A stretch of DNA of 64,000 nucleotides from Neptunomonas phycophila (GCF_001922575.1 NZ_MRCI01000001.1:1364001-1428000), one strand, 5' to 3'; shown: positions 26,162-36,535, counted from the first letter of the stretch. Notes: generated by a model from the sequence alone, not told the origin. Translations and numbers: made by a program.

Positions 26162-28591
26162 ATGATCGGATTTATTTTAGGCATTTTCACAGCATCGCAA
26201 TTACCTTTCCTTGTTTCTTTGGTTTTCTGCTTAAGTTTTATTCTTGTCATTCTTTTGGTGTATGGCGCCAAGTCCGTCATTTGGGTGACAAGGCCATTAG
26301 GTTTTTCGCGCCTCGGCCAACGTCATGTGAAAGGGCTTGATCATTCTTTTGGGGCGAGTCATTTCTCGCTTAGAACGTTGTTGTACGCCACTATTTGTTG
26401 GGGCATGGGTTTTACATGGTTTACCGTTTCGGCTGATCGTCTTTTGCAGTCTAGGCTTCCTCAGGCACACACGGGGGATTGGGTGGTCGAGGGGCGTGTA
26501 ATTGGCCTGCCTTCGCATGAGACAGACCTGATTCGTTTTAATTTGCAGGTCACTAACGTTATTAGCGCCCCAGAAGGCGTAAAACTCAAGGATGCAAATT
26601 TCGAGCGGATACGGCTCCGTTGGTTTAAGTCTGATGTGTCTGTATTGCCCGGAGCCACGTTTACTATCGTTGCTAAATTAAAACCGCCGCATAGTTTAGC
26701 TAACCCTTATGGTTTTGATTATGAACGATGGGCGTTAATTAAGGGGATTGATGCCACCGGTTATGTAAAGAAGCACTTAGACTATCAAGCTCCTGATATA
26801 TCGGTTTCACTTATTCGATTTAAATTGGCTCACTGGTTAACCGAATTGTGGAGCGATTCGCCTTTGATTGCAGCAAGCTATCGAGCTTTGTTGTTGGGTG
26901 ATCGAGGAGGGCTATCCGATGATCATTGGGCGTTGATGGAGCAAACGGGGACATCGCATTTATTAGTTGTTAGTGGTTTACACATCGGAATTTGTGTGTG
27001 GTGTGGCTGGTGGATAGGGCGCTGTTTAGTTGCTTGTACTTATCTGGGGTTGCGACTCGGGCATAAAGGTGGACTTGTCTGGCCATGGCTTGAGCGCGTG
27101 TTGCCAGTATTTTTTGCATTAGTGTTGAGCGGTATTTACGTTGGCCTTGCTGGGTTTAGTTTGCCCACTCAGCGTGCCTGGATCATGGCGGCTGTGTTGT
27201 TAGGAGGGTTGTTACTCAAGTGCCCGCCAAGTGTTTGGCGGCGCTGGTGGTTTGCCATGTTTCTTGTGTTGTTGCTAAACCCGTTGAGTATTTATGAAGT
27301 TGGTTTCTGGCTGAGTTTTGGTGCCGTTGGGGCCTTGTTGCTTTTGATTGCTAGGCGTAGTCAATCTTCCGGCATCAAAACAGCTATTCGTGCTCAAATC
27401 TGGATTACTATTGTGATGTTACCCTTAGTGACGCTGTCTTTTGGGCAAGTGAGTATCCTTTCTCCTTTTGTGAATCTGCTGGCTATTCCTTATATTTTAT
27501 TAATCTTGTTGTTGAGTGTTCCTGCCTTATTGTGCGCTTATTGTGGATGGATGCTTCCTCTGATGATGGTCGGAAATTTACTGTCTGTCTTTTGGTCGGT
27601 TTTGGATGCTGTCGTGAGTTTCATCGTAAATCTATTAGGTAACTCAAGTATCTATTTGATATTAGCGACTTCTTATTGGGCACTTTTTAGTCTTTTGGTG
27701 GGTGTTTTTTTATTATTGCAGCCTGTAAAAGGACGGCTACGGTGGGTGGGAGTTTTGTGCTGTTTGCCCGCTTTTTTGCCACAGCAAGAGCGCATGAATA
27801 AAGGTCAATTCTCGGCGGTGGTTTTTGATGTAGGGCAGGGGAATGCAGTGCTAATATCCACTCAAAATCATCGGTTGCTCTATGATACGGGAGCAAGGTA
27901 TCGCTCTGGTGGTTCTGCATTTGAATCAGCCGTCTTACCTGCCTTGTCTAAACTCTCACCAAGCGCTAATGGCTTTCTGATAGACGAGCTGGTGGTAAGC
28001 CATGCAGATAATGATCATGCGGGCGGTTTACAAGCTATTTACGACCATGGGATCAGCTTTGATCGACTAACTGGCGGCTCTCCTCGACACTTACTTGAGT
28101 TTCCTATTAATACGTATCAACAATGCCAAGAACAAACCGCATGGGAGTGGGATGGCGTTTCGTTTCGTTATCTAGTAGCGCCAAGCCAACGTCAAACATC
28201 GGTCACTAACAATCAATCTTGTGTCCTGGAGATAAGGTCGTCCTCATGTAGCTTTTTGTTAACCGGTGACATTGATGAAGGTGTTGAACAGGAGCTGTCG
28301 TCTCAGTTGAAACCTGTAGAGTGGTTGTTGGCTGGTCATCATGGTAGTCGGCACTCCACCGGTGAATTTTTATTGGCTTCTACCACACCGAAAACCGTTG
28401 TATTTAGTGCCGGCTTTTTGAATCGCTATGGTCATCCGCATCAAGACGTTTTAAGCCGTGTACATAGTTACACCGATAATGTCTTGAGAACAGACCAAGA
28501 CGGTGCCGTCTTTTTGTACGAAACGTTAAATGGGCGTTGCGAATCAGAAACCTGGCGTACTCGACAAAAACGCTTTTGGTCAAAGGGTTAA
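26162..28591 (+). CDS. comEC: DNA internalisation protein ComEC/Rec2
   Basis: An 809-residue inner-membrane channel protein for uptake of single-stranded transforming DNA. Domains: N-terminal helices and DUF4131-like soluble OB region (about 1-220), then the competence core with many helices (about 240-530, including TSHLLVVSGLHIGI and FSLPTQRAWIMA), then a metallo-beta-lactamase-like C-terminal domain (about 545-790) with VFDVGQGNAVLI, VSHADNDHAGGL and LLAGHHGSRHST. Full length with all signature motifs. It starts 74 bases from the divergent DUF2062 gene. It suggests capacity for natural transformation; other com genes are not in the window. Confidence 0.94.
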   Translation: MIGFILGIFTASQLPFLVSLVFCLSFILVILLVYGAKSVIWVTRPLGFSRLGQRHVKGLDHSFGASHFSLRTLLYATICWGMGFTWFTVSADRLLQSRLPQAHTGDWVVEGRVIGLPSHETDLIRFNLQVTNVISAPEGVKLKDANFERIRLRWFKSDVSVLPGATFTIVAKLKPPHSLANPYGFDYERWALIKGIDATGYVKKHLDYQAPDISVSLIRFKLAHWLTELWSDSPLIAASYRALLLGDRGGLSDDHWALMEQTGTSHLLVVSGLHIGICVWCGWWIGRCLVACTYLGLRLGHKGGLVWPWLERVLPVFFALVLSGIYVGLAGFSLPTQRAWIMAAVLLGGLLLKCPPSVWRRWWFAMFLVLLLNPLSIYEVGFWLSFGAVGALLLLIARRSQSSGIKTAIRAQIWITIVMLPLVTLSFGQVSILSPFVNLLAIPYILLILLLSVPALLCAYCGWMLPLMMVGNLLSVFWSVLDAVVSFIVNLLGNSSIYLILATSYWALFSLLVGVFLLLQPVKGRLRWVGVLCCLPAFLPQQERMNKGQFSAVVFDVGQGNAVLISTQNHRLLYDTGARYRSGGSAFESAVLPALSKLSPSANGFLIDELVVSHADNDHAGGLQAIYDHGISFDRLTGGSPRHLLEFPINTYQQCQEQTAWEWDGVSFRYLVAPSQRQTSVTNNQSCVLEIRSSSCSFLLTGDIDEGVEQELSSQLKPVEWLLAGHHGSRHSTGEFLLASTTPKTVVFSAGFLNRYGHPHQDVLSRVHSYTDNVLRTDQDGAVFLYETLNGRCESETWRTRQKRFWSKG

Positions 28592-28651
28592 GGCCATATT
28601 CCAGCGGTAAAACCTATGGTAAAGTAGCCCCTCATTTTAGGAGGCTTGCAC

Positions 28652-29275
28652 GTGTTTGAATTAATCTCATCAGGTGGGTGGCTAATGGTACCTATCATTG
28701 GTTGCTCGGTTCTATCGTTAGCTATTTGTTTAGAGCGTCTCTGGGTGTTGCGCTCAGAAAAAATTGCGCCTACCGGCTTAACCAATGATATTTGGTCACG
28801 ACTAAAAGCGGGTTCTATTTCCGTTGAACAAATGAAAGAGATTAAAAAAGCGAGTCCTTTAGGTCGTATTATGGTGGCTGGCTTAAACAATGCTCGTCAT
28901 GGCCGTGAGATTATGAAAGAGAGCATCCAAGAGGCCGCAACCGAGGTCGTTCATGAGCTAGAGCGCTTTCTAACGGCGTTAGGTACTATTGCCGCTATAA
29001 CCCCGCTACTTGGGCTGCTGGGTACGGTCATCGGTATGATTAAAGTGTTTGCGGCTATCATGGCACAAGGCACCGGGAATGCATCGGTACTAGCGGGTGG
29101 TATTTCTGAGGCTTTGATTACAACAGCAACCGGGCTAGCTGTTGCTATACCTACGCTTATCTTTCATCGTCATTTACAACGAAAAGTGGATACTTTAGTT
29201 GTGGATATGGAGCAAGAGGCCATTAAGTTGGTTGAGATTGTTCACGGTGAACGCGAAGCCGATCAGGATAAATAA
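28652..29275 (+). CDS. exbB: ExbB/TolQ/MotA-family proton channel subunit
   Basis: A 207-residue inner-membrane protein with three transmembrane helices (about 10-28, 105-135, 150-175). Conserved GTIAAITPLLGLLGTVIGMI and GISEALITTATGLAVAIPTL carry the proton-pathway Thr residues of the family. GTG at 28652 follows taggagg by seven bases, so it is preferred over TTG at 28646. Together with the ExbD-like protein it would convert proton flow into mechanical work on a TonB-type partner. Its position between comEC and lpxK is conserved in pseudomonads. No tonB gene is present here. Confidence 0.92.
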   Translation: MFELISSGGWLMVPIIGCSVLSLAICLERLWVLRSEKIAPTGLTNDIWSRLKAGSISVEQMKEIKKASPLGRIMVAGLNNARHGREIMKESIQEAATEVVHELERFLTALGTIAAITPLLGLLGTVIGMIKVFAAIMAQGTGNASVLAGGISEALITTATGLAVAIPTLIFHRHLQRKVDTLVVDMEQEAIKLVEIVHGEREADQDK

Positions 29276-29289
29276 AGCCGGAGTAGCCT

Positions 29290-29721
29290 GTGAAATTTCA
29301 ACGTCAACGACGTGAAGAGGTTAATGTTAATTTAACACCCTTAATTGATGTGGTGTTTTTGTTATTAATCTTTTTTATGGTGTCGACCACCTTCACCAAA
29401 GAAACACACCTAGAAGTTGATTTGCCCGAAGCGGCCGAAGCAACTCAATTAGAGGAACAACCCCAAACCGTTGATATTATTATTAGTGCTGAAGGCACTT
29501 TTAGTGTTAATGGTCAGCCATTAATTAATACTCAGGCTGAAACGCTGCGTATTGCGATTTTAAAAGTGCTGGGGGATCAAGCTAGTCTCGAACAAAAGCC
29601 ACCACTTATTGTTACGGCTGATGCAAAAACCCCTCATCAATTTGTAGTAACGGCTATGGATGTGGCAGGGCAGCTAGGCTTTGACAAGTTAAGCATCACC
29701 ACGCAGCAGGCGGCCGAGTAA
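29290..29721 (+). CDS. exbD: ExbD/TolR-family proton channel subunit
   Basis: A 143-residue protein with a short cytoplasmic N-terminus, one transmembrane helix (about 18-38) and a periplasmic domain. The helix start NLTPLIDVVFLLLIFFMV contains the essential Asp of the ExbD/TolR proton path. It starts at GTG with ggag nine bases upstream, 14 bases after exbB. Its stop overlaps the lpxK start (TAATG), so translation of the three genes is probably coupled. Confidence 0.93.
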   Translation: MKFQRQRREEVNVNLTPLIDVVFLLLIFFMVSTTFTKETHLEVDLPEAAEATQLEEQPQTVDIIISAEGTFSVNGQPLINTQAETLRIAILKVLGDQASLEQKPPLIVTADAKTPHQFVVTAMDVAGQLGFDKLSITTQQAAE

Positions 29722-30725
29722 TGTCTCGGTTGGAGCAGGCATGGTTTGATGGCTCACGTTGGCCTTATTTATTGTGGCCTTTAACGTGTGTGTTTACGGG
29801 GTTAGCTCATCGAAAAAAGGCGCACGATCTAAAGCAGCAATGGCAGCCACCAATCCCCTTAATAGTGGTCGGAAATATCAGCGTTGGGGGAACAGGTAAA
29901 ACGCCTTTTACCTTAGCACTCATTGAGCACTTACGCGAGCAAGGTTACACCCCAGGTGTTGTCAGCCGAGGTTATAAAGCTAATCCGCCTAGCACCCCTT
30001 TTCGTGTGTCACCCGGTGGCGTTGCAGAGCAATGCGGTGATGAGCCACTGATGATCGTACAGCGAACTAATGTTCCTTTATTTATTGACCCGGACCGTGT
30101 GCAAGCGTGCAAAGCGCTCATTGAACAAACATCGTGCGATATTATTATTAGTGATGATGGTTTGCAGCACTACCGTATGGGACGAACAGTAGAAATAGCG
30201 ATTATTGATGGGGTCCGTGGTCTAGGGAATGAGCGTTGTTTGCCGGTTGGTCCCTTGAGGGAGCCACCAAACCGGCTAGATGATGTCGATTTAATTGTTG
30301 TAAACGGCCAAGGTACTGCAACACAGAAAATAGTGCAGGAAGGGGCTTTTACGATGAGACTTGTTCCTAATACGCTGGTGTCTATGTTTGATTCGTCGTA
30401 CTTAGATATAAGCCGCTTTTCCGGTCAGCGCATCCATGCAGTTGCTGGTATTGGTAATCCAAGGCGCTTTTATGAATCGCTGAAAAGTCAGGGGTGTGAG
30501 GTTATTGAGCATAGCTTTGCAGATCATCACCAATATCAGCAAGATGATATTACGTTCGGCGATGGGCTTCCTGTTATCATGACAGAAAAAGATGCCGTAA
30601 AGTGCAGGGTTTTTGGCGCGCTTTCGCATACGTATTTTATGCCTGTCGATGCGGTTTTACCAACGGCGTTATTTGAACGCTTACACAATGTTTTACGTGA
30701 ACGTACACCGCCACTAACGAATTAA
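29721..30725 (+). CDS. lpxK: tetraacyldisaccharide 4'-kinase
   Basis: A 334-residue membrane-associated kinase that phosphorylates the 4' position of the lipid A disaccharide, giving lipid IVA. It has an N-terminal membrane-binding stretch, a P-loop in [15 protein letters not shown], then GVVSRGY, the conserved DDGLQHYRM, and [10 protein letters not shown] near the C-terminus. Length is typical. It overlaps exbD by one base. Lipid A, KDO activation and ExbBD genes share this operon, all serving the envelope. Confidence 0.95.
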   Translation: MSRLEQAWFDGSRWPYLLWPLTCVFTGLAHRKKAHDLKQQWQPPIPLIVVGNISVGGTGKTPFTLALIEHLREQGYTPGVVSRGYKANPPSTPFRVSPGGVAEQCGDEPLMIVQRTNVPLFIDPDRVQACKALIEQTSCDIIISDDGLQHYRMGRTVEIAIIDGVRGLGNERCLPVGPLREPPNRLDDVDLIVVNGQGTATQKIVQEGAFTMRLVPNTLVSMFDSSYLDISRFSGQRIHAVAGIGNPRRFYESLKSQGCEVIEHSFADHHQYQQDDITFGDGLPVIMTEKDAVKCRVFGALSHTYFMPVDAVLPTALFERLHNVLRERTPPLTN

Positions 30726-30750
30726 TTTAAACCATAAGAGAGTGGGTAAA

Positions 30751-30939
30751 ATGGATAAAAAGTTACTCGATATTTTAGTATGCCCAGTATCAAAGGCTCC
30801 TGTTGAATATAAGGAAGATACTAACGAGTTGGTGTGTCGTCCTAGTGGGTTGGCTTATCCTGTTCGTGATGATATTCCCGTGATGCTCGAGAGTGAAGCA
30901 CGTACACTGACCGCTGAAGAGCGTTTAAAAGATAAGTAA
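30751..30939 (+). CDS. ycaR: Trm112-family small protein YcaR
   Basis: A 62-residue protein between lpxK and kdsB, the position it holds in many gammaproteobacteria. It begins [20 protein letters not shown] and has the conserved [16 protein letters not shown]. Relatives bind zinc through paired cysteines; here the pairs read C-P-V-S and C-R-P-S, so only one Cys per site remains and zinc binding is doubtful. ATG at 30751 is chosen over an in-frame GTG at 30742 from the family N-terminus. The function in bacteria is not well defined. Confidence 0.9.
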   Translation: MDKKLLDILVCPVSKAPVEYKEDTNELVCRPSGLAYPVRDDIPVMLESEARTLTAEERLKDK

Positions 30940-30953
30940 AGGAAGCAGTTAAC

Positions 30954-31709
30954 ATGGGATTTAGCGTTATTATACCAGCACGTTATGGGTCATCTCGGTT
31001 CCCAGGTAAGCCTTTAGCGGATATAGCGGGCAAGCCGATGGTGCAACATGTATATGAGAGAGCATTATTGAGTGAAGCTGACCGAGTTATCATTGCTACA
31101 GATGATAGCCGTATTGCTAATGCCGCACGAGCATTTGGTGCAGAAGTCTGTATGACGCGTGAAGATCATCCATCGGGTACTGATAGACTACAGGAAGTGG
31201 TTGCTCAATTAGGTTTTGCTCCGGATGATATCGTCGTTAACGTGCAAGGTGACGAGCCACTAATCCCGCCATGCGTAATTAATCAAGTAGCTCAAAATTT
31301 GATGGCTGAACCCCAAGCTAGCATTGCTACCTTGTCAGAACCTATCGAAGACATAGAAAGCCTACTCAACCCCAATGTTGTGAAAGTAGTTACTGATCGT
31401 AATGGCTTGGCTATGTATTTTAGTCGGGCACCGATCGCATGGCCTCGAGATGCGTTTAATCGCGATAAAACAATCATGCCGACCGGTTTTAATTGGCAGC
31501 GTCACATCGGTATATATGCCTACCGCGTTGGTTTGTTGAATAGCTTTGTTACTTGGGAGCCTGCGGACGTAGAAAATACCGAGTGCTTAGAGCAATTAAG
31601 AGCTTTATGGAATGGTGCTAAAATTCATGTGGCTGTTGCCAACGAACTTCCACCAGCAGGTGTTGATACTCCTGAGGATTTAGAGCGATTACGTGCTTTA
31701 TTTGTTTAG
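30954..31709 (+). CDS. kdsB: CMP-KDO synthetase
   Basis: 3-deoxy-manno-octulosonate cytidylyltransferase, 251 residues. It activates KDO with CTP for lipopolysaccharide inner-core synthesis. Motifs: [17 protein letters not shown] at the N-terminus (nucleotide binding), [22 protein letters not shown] and HIGIYAYR. Full length. It is the last gene of the exbB-exbD-lpxK-ycaR-kdsB operon, ended by the terminator at 31790-31812. Confidence 0.96.
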   Translation: MGFSVIIPARYGSSRFPGKPLADIAGKPMVQHVYERALLSEADRVIIATDDSRIANAARAFGAEVCMTREDHPSGTDRLQEVVAQLGFAPDDIVVNVQGDEPLIPPCVINQVAQNLMAEPQASIATLSEPIEDIESLLNPNVVKVVTDRNGLAMYFSRAPIAWPRDAFNRDKTIMPTGFNWQRHIGIYAYRVGLLNSFVTWEPADVENTECLEQLRALWNGAKIHVAVANELPPAGVDTPEDLERLRALFV

Positions 31710-31789
31710 AACCATCGCCGTGTCGTAATGAGCTGCTGTTAACGTGTTGGATATGAAATCCAGACTAATAACGCAGTATTAACGGGATT

Positions 31790-31812
31790 AAAGCAGCTTT
31801 GGCTGCTTTTTT
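31790..31812 (+). terminator. rho-independent terminator of the lpxK-kdsB operon
   Basis: Perfect 8-bp stem aaagcagc/gctgcttt with loop tttg, followed by more T residues. It separates the conserved envelope operon from the accessory block that follows. Confidence 0.88.
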
Positions 31813-31865
31813 GCTTCTGAGTAAAGGCATAAAGCTGTTTAAAGCTAATATAAATGGGGTGGAAG

Positions 31866-32195
31866 ATGAAAAGCTGGTTGTTTCTGTTGATTGCTATTGT
31901 TTCGGAGGTTATTGGTACATCGGCTTTGAAGCAAAGTGAGAGCTTTACACGCCTCATACCAACGATCATATGCGCTGTTAGCTTTGCGAGTGCTTTTTAC
32001 TTTTTGTCGTTAACGCTTCGTACTATACCCGTTGGTGTTGCCTATGCGGTGTGGTCGGGCCTAGGCGTTGTGCTCATCGCTTTGATTGGCTGGAAGGTGT
32101 TTGGGCAGGCCCTCGACTGGCCCGCCGTTATTGGTATAGCGCTTATTTTATCAGGCGTGCTAGTTATGAATCTTTTTTCTCAGGCTGGCCACTAG
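31866..32195 (+). CDS. small multidrug resistance (SMR) transporter, EmrE-like
   Basis: A 109-residue protein with four transmembrane helices. The proton- and drug-binding Glu of helix 1 sits in [14 protein letters not shown], the position of EmrE Glu-14; helix 3 has [21 protein letters not shown] and the protein ends with [13 protein letters not shown]. The close match to EmrE suggests export of lipophilic cations or quaternary amines, including betaine-like osmolytes. ATG at 31866 (MKSWLFLL) is chosen over 31854 on spacing from gggtgg. Its 3' end overlaps the convergent peptidase gene by 32 bases. Confidence 0.92.
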   Translation: MKSWLFLLIAIVSEVIGTSALKQSESFTRLIPTIICAVSFASAFYFLSLTLRTIPVGVAYAVWSGLGVVLIALIGWKVFGQALDWPAVIGIALILSGVLVMNLFSQAGH

Positions 32196-33411
32196 CCAAG
32201 GGTGCGTCGTCTGATGATGGTATGTGGTTTTTAGCGTGTTCGGGCTTTTCTTTGCTGTGTTCTGGCGTTACCTGCATGCTCGTTGGATCGTAATTGTGGA
32301 TTAGGGTATGGATAAACTGTAGCTTTTTAACAATAGTTTCGTTGTAAACAAATGGGTAGGCATCGGGTAACCCCATGCTCCTGTTAAGCGAGTTGAGAAC
32401 AACAGAGAAGCGAATCCACGTGTTAACAATATTGGTGAGTGATGAGCGTTTATTAAAATAATTTTCTTCTTGAGGTAGTGCTAGATCGCTGACTTCAGGA
32501 CTATGTTTATCTGATTTTTTAGTTAACTCTAATCCTCCCTCTTGAGCCGTTTCTAGCGTATCTATCATATGTAAATAATGCGCCCATGTTTCTGCAAAGT
32601 CCTCCCAAGGGTGCATGGTGGCATATTCTGAAATGTAGCTATTTTGCCAGTTTTCGGGTGCGCCTTCTTCGTAATGGCGTTCAATAGATTCTTGATAGTC
32701 TTCGCGATCATCACCGAACAGAGCACGGCATTTGGTTAACTGCTTCTTGTCTGGGGCTACAAGAATATCCCAATAGTAGTGGCCTATCTCGTGACGAAAA
32801 TGCCCTAAAAGCGTTCGGTAGCGCTCCCCCATGGCCAGACGGGTGGATGCACGAGCTACATCATCTGCTTCGGCAATGTTAATGGTAATATGTCCATTGC
32901 TGTGTCCGGTAAAGACAGGGTCTTGGCCTTTTATAGGAGTTGCAAAGTGGTCCGTAGCGTTTTTGTCGGCTAAAAAGTCAAAGCTAAGGCCTTTTTCTGG
33001 GTCTTGGGTTTTGTCTAGTAAGGGCAGTTCTAGTGCATCTAGGGTGAATAAGGTACGACGTTTAGCCGTTTCAAGTTTGCGCCAGAGTGTAATATGCTGG
33101 GGAATTGATAGGTTGGGTATATTGTCATTAAAATGGCAGCTAAAACAAAGGTTTGACGTTGCTTCTTCATGCTTTGGGTTAATTACTGGCGTCATGCCAT
33201 TGCACGTTTGATGTAATCGATAGTTATCGCATTGTTGGTACTCTAATCCGTTTTCAGCTCCAACGAAGATTCCTTCTTTTTCAGTGGGATCAAAACTAAT
33301 CACTGATTTTAAATCATGGCAAAAACCCGTCAGACGGCCGCAGGTTGTGCATTGTGTGCTTTCAAAAAAAAGTGAGCTGGTTTCACCGCAAATACAACTA
33401 AATAACTTCAT
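32164..33411 (-). CDS. putative zinc-binding metallopeptidase with N-terminal zinc ribbon
   Basis: A 415-residue protein without signal peptide. The N-terminus has a rubredoxin-like or zinc-ribbon knuckle pair ([19 protein letters not shown]). The middle has the metalloprotease motif HEIGHYYWD (about residue 212), followed by [21 protein letters not shown] with the likely third ligand. This matches the Peptidase_Mx-type putative zinc-binding metallopeptidases I know from proteobacteria; the substrate is unknown. The final residues are encoded opposite the end of the SMR gene, an antisense overlap. It is probably monocistronic. Confidence 0.8.
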   Translation of the reverse strand: MKLFSCICGETSSLFFESTQCTTCGRLTGFCHDLKSVISFDPTEKEGIFVGAENGLEYQQCDNYRLHQTCNGMTPVINPKHEEATSNLCFSCHFNDNIPNLSIPQHITLWRKLETAKRRTLFTLDALELPLLDKTQDPEKGLSFDFLADKNATDHFATPIKGQDPVFTGHSNGHITINIAEADDVARASTRLAMGERYRTLLGHFRHEIGHYYWDILVAPDKKQLTKCRALFGDDREDYQESIERHYEEGAPENWQNSYISEYATMHPWEDFAETWAHYLHMIDTLETAQEGGLELTKKSDKHSPEVSDLALPQEENYFNKRSSLTNIVNTWIRFSVVLNSLNRSMGLPDAYPFVYNETIVKKLQFIHTLIHNYDPTSMQVTPEHSKEKPEHAKNHIPSSDDAPLASGQPEKKDS

Positions 33412-33600
33412 AAACTCCTGAGCCTCACGCCTAGTGGCTTTGTCAAATACACGGTTTAGCTATACGCGCTAACATCGATATTCGATTCTTTAACGTACAT
33501 ATTGGTAGGAACACGCGTACAAGTCATTTTACGTTATTAATGATGTCATTTACGTGTGTTGGTTTCATGCATTATCAAACCTGACAAGGACACAAACCTT

Positions 33601-34014
33601 ATGATGAACTATGATTTTGCCCTATTTGGCTTCTGGGTGCTTGCTTTAACGTTATGTGTGCAATTTGTTGTGGCGAGTGTGGTAAAGGCTAAACAGCCTA
33701 ATGCCATTCCGGGAAAAATTTCTGAGTCGCTGAGTCATGGCTCATTTGTTTTCAGGGCGCACCGGACCTTTATGAACTCGCTTGAAAATTTGCCACTTTT
33801 CCTTTGCGCATTTTTATTAGCGACCTACACACAAGTCGAGCCATATTGGTTAGGAGTCGCGGTGTGGATCTATGCACTTGCACGTATAGTACACATGCTG
33901 TTGTACTACGCTATAGCGACTGAAAGAAATCCTAGCCCACGTAGTTACGCCTTTCTCGTGGGCTTTTTAGCGACTCTGGCCATATTAATCAAAGCGGGCT
34001 GGCAGTTGCTATAA
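33601..34014 (+). CDS. MAPEG family membrane protein
   Basis: About 137 residues with four hydrophobic segments. The motif FRAHRTFMNSLENLPLF is the MAPEG signature (membrane-associated proteins in eicosanoid and glutathione metabolism); bacterial members are often glutathione-dependent peroxidases or transferases. ATG at 33601 is preferred because aagga lies about ten bases upstream; the longer reading starts at a TTG. It converges on the cti gene with 12 bases between stops. Next to a fatty acid isomerase, a role in lipid peroxide detoxification is plausible inference. Confidence 0.85.
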   Translation: MMNYDFALFGFWVLALTLCVQFVVASVVKAKQPNAIPGKISESLSHGSFVFRAHRTFMNSLENLPLFLCAFLLATYTQVEPYWLGVAVWIYALARIVHMLLYYAIATERNPSPRSYAFLVGFLATLAILIKAGWQLL

Positions 34015-34026
34015 TGCTATCGCTTT

Positions 34027-36396
34027 TTAGCGGTTGTCTAACCGGTTGTAATCTAAGATACCACTATTGAGTGGCTCTTTTGCTCGGTATTTTTCTAGAA
34101 TTTTATCGCTTCTGTTCCAGAAGTTTGGGTCTGAGCGTCTTACACCATATTGGTCTAAAAATTGTTCGTAATCATGTTCTGATTTTAGTAACTCAATGCT
34201 TTTAACCATATCGGGTATGTTTTTCTCAGGGACACTTAATATGACATTTGGGTAGGCACTGATAAAGCCGGTTGCGATTGTGAGTTTGTCTTCGTTAGGT
34301 AAACGTCTTTCTTTTTCATCAAACATCGACGAAATATTTGAATACGCGGTATCTGCCAGCAAACTCAGAACGCCTTTGCCTTCTACGGTAATCAGCGTGC
34401 TTTCGGGCAGTAAGGTGGCAGGCGTCCCTGTTAGCTCTGAGAGACGGCTCAGCGCAGTAATTGCTTCTTTAGATAGGGATGAAGCTTTAAGCGAGTAATA
34501 GGGAGTTAACGCATTATCTAGGTGTACGCGTAGGCTTTTTTCTAGCTGTTGTGTCGCGTTTACGGTTTCGCTGTTTCGTACAATTCCTGGAACACCAGCT
34601 TTTATATAAAGGTCAAGGTAAGGCTGTATGTCATCAATAGCATCTCTATACCAAAATTCTACTTTTTCACGACGGGTTGCTTCTGGCAACAATGATAAAT
34701 AGTTCATTTCAGATTCCATGCGAAGGAAATCCATATACATCCGAGTCATCGCTTGATGGGATACGCTTCCATAGACGTCGAAACCAGCGACTAACAAGTA
34801 ATGGATGCGTTCTAAAATTGGATAATCTATAACCCAAATAGTTTTAGGCGAAGTGCCAACAAGGCCTTTAACAACACTTGCACTGTTGTGATGCCTAAAC
34901 ACGGTAAGTGCCGCATTGGTGTTGCTCTTATCACCGTCCCAAATAATATCAATGCCTTTGTTTTGCATTGATTGAATATGCTTCTTCATAAATACAGATT
35001 TTGCCTTAAGGTAAGACTTTTGTGCATCAGCATAAGAGAGCCAGTCGGTAATTGATAGTAATCCACTTTGTGAGCTGGCGGGCATCTGTAAATGTTTGTC
35101 TTGGCTTGCTAAGAAGTGGGCCGACTCGTTGGAATCAAATTGTCCTGGTTCTGCAAATAACACCCAAAAACGATCTTGTATTACGTTAAGTGCAACCGTA
35201 CCCCGGCATACAGATCCTTTAATGTAATTCATGATGGTAAATTCGGCCTCTTCCAGCAGAAAGCGGTATCGGGATTCGGGAGGAAGCTGTTGAAAGGTAA
35301 TAAATGGGTTAGCTGCCACCGCAGGTTCGTATCCGGGTAGTTCGCTAACTTCATAGTCAGATGCAAAAAATAACGATGTCCAAAAGTTCATGCGTTGGGC
35401 GTTAAGGGCATATGGCATATGTGTTTTTGCCAATAAGCTGTCAGGGCTTTGCCATAATCGGTAGTAAACTCGCTTTACGGAAGGGGCGTCAAAGGGGCGT
35501 CGGGTTGCAATGCGTTGGATAGGTTGCCCAGGCGGAGTGGCGGAGCGAACCAGTTTGTAGTAGACCGTTTGTGTACCTTCGTCTTCGAAATACAAATTCG
35601 CTAAATATAAGTGCTCAAACAAATAGCGCGAAACCAGTTGGTTTTTTAAGCTGTCTCTGTTGAAAAATTCCTCCCATAGATCGATAAAAGGAAGCAAGTG
35701 TTCAGTGGTTAATGATGGTTGCGTGTAAGGAGAGCCGTTTTGAATCCACTCAATTAATAAAGAATGCTCTTGTTCGTTAAGCGCAGGGAGACCGTAAGGC
35801 ATCCCCCATAGAGGTTTTTTCTTAGCAAATTGCTCAAACTCGTCAGGCGCAGGGCATTGCTGGTCGCGCTGTAATCTAAAATCAAATGAGTCAGGGAGTA
35901 TTTTTTCTGTAGGTAACGGGTGGGCCTTTTTTAATGTGAGCATACGCGCCATCAGGCTGGTCATCGGATCATTCTGCGGTGCATCGAGTACGCTATAAAA
36001 GCCTTTTTTTTGCCAAGCTTCTTGGCTGTTTGCGTCTTCGTAAAGGCGAGTGAGCGGCGCTTCTGTAAGCCGTGCTCCGTCATAAACTAGAGCTTTGTTG
36101 GCCCCGCGTGAAAGACCTTCAAAAGACTCCATTTTTAACTGGCAAGGCGCGTCATAGCACCCATGGCAGACCATACAGCGGGACTCAATTAATGGCTTAA
36201 TGGTAGAGCGCGCTGCCTGCTGGTTATTAGAGCTTAGATCTTCCGAGGCGTGTGCCGCATAGCTAATAAATCCCATAAACAACAAGCACACATGTGTTTG
36301 TGATCTATTTATAGCGCGAGCGTATAGGTATAAAAAAGGTAATAACTTAGTGGAAAAAATGGCAAATAAAACTAACCGCATACCAAAAGTACCCAT
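34027..36396 (-). CDS. cti: fatty acid cis/trans isomerase
   Basis: A 789-residue periplasmic haem protein that converts cis-unsaturated fatty acids of membrane phospholipids to trans, stiffening the membrane on solvent or heat shock. The cytochrome-c-type haem motif C-x-x-C-H is in SRCMVCHGCYDAPCQLKMES (about residue 74), within a segment characteristic of Cti. WGMPYGLPALNEQEH and NPFITFQQLPPESR are further family blocks. The hydrophobic N-terminus (about residues 5-50) is longer than a typical signal peptide, so the real start may be internal. Normally constitutive and controlled by substrate access. Confidence 0.88.
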   Translation of the reverse strand: MGTFGMRLVLFAIFSTKLLPFLYLYARAINRSQTHVCLLFMGFISYAAHASEDLSSNNQQAARSTIKPLIESRCMVCHGCYDAPCQLKMESFEGLSRGANKALVYDGARLTEAPLTRLYEDANSQEAWQKKGFYSVLDAPQNDPMTSLMARMLTLKKAHPLPTEKILPDSFDFRLQRDQQCPAPDEFEQFAKKKPLWGMPYGLPALNEQEHSLLIEWIQNGSPYTQPSLTTEHLLPFIDLWEEFFNRDSLKNQLVSRYLFEHLYLANLYFEDEGTQTVYYKLVRSATPPGQPIQRIATRRPFDAPSVKRVYYRLWQSPDSLLAKTHMPYALNAQRMNFWTSLFFASDYEVSELPGYEPAVAANPFITFQQLPPESRYRFLLEEAEFTIMNYIKGSVCRGTVALNVIQDRFWVLFAEPGQFDSNESAHFLASQDKHLQMPASSQSGLLSITDWLSYADAQKSYLKAKSVFMKKHIQSMQNKGIDIIWDGDKSNTNAALTVFRHHNSASVVKGLVGTSPKTIWVIDYPILERIHYLLVAGFDVYGSVSHQAMTRMYMDFLRMESEMNYLSLLPEATRREKVEFWYRDAIDDIQPYLDLYIKAGVPGIVRNSETVNATQQLEKSLRVHLDNALTPYYSLKASSLSKEAITALSRLSELTGTPATLLPESTLITVEGKGVLSLLADTAYSNISSMFDEKERRLPNEDKLTIATGFISAYPNVILSVPEKNIPDMVKSIELLKSEHDYEQFLDQYGVRRSDPNFWNRSDKILEKYRAKEPLNSGILDYNRLDNR

Positions 36397-36513
36397 AAAA
36401 ACAGCAATTGATTTTAGGGCTTTACAGTAACAGATTATGTGCGTAAATAGCGTCTATTTTGCGTGCTTTAGCTAAAAAGTGGGAATTTTAGCGGCAGTTA
36501 TAGGTCTTTAGAG

Positions 36514-36535
36514 TGCCCGCTTATTTCAGCGGGCA
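36514..36535. repeat. stem-loop in the cti/ferritin divergent region
   Basis: Perfect 8-bp arms tgcccgct/agcgggca with loop tatttc, lying 91 bases before the ferritin start and 117 bases before the cti start. No T-run. It could be a leader hairpin or an operator for the ferritin gene. Confidence 0.4.
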
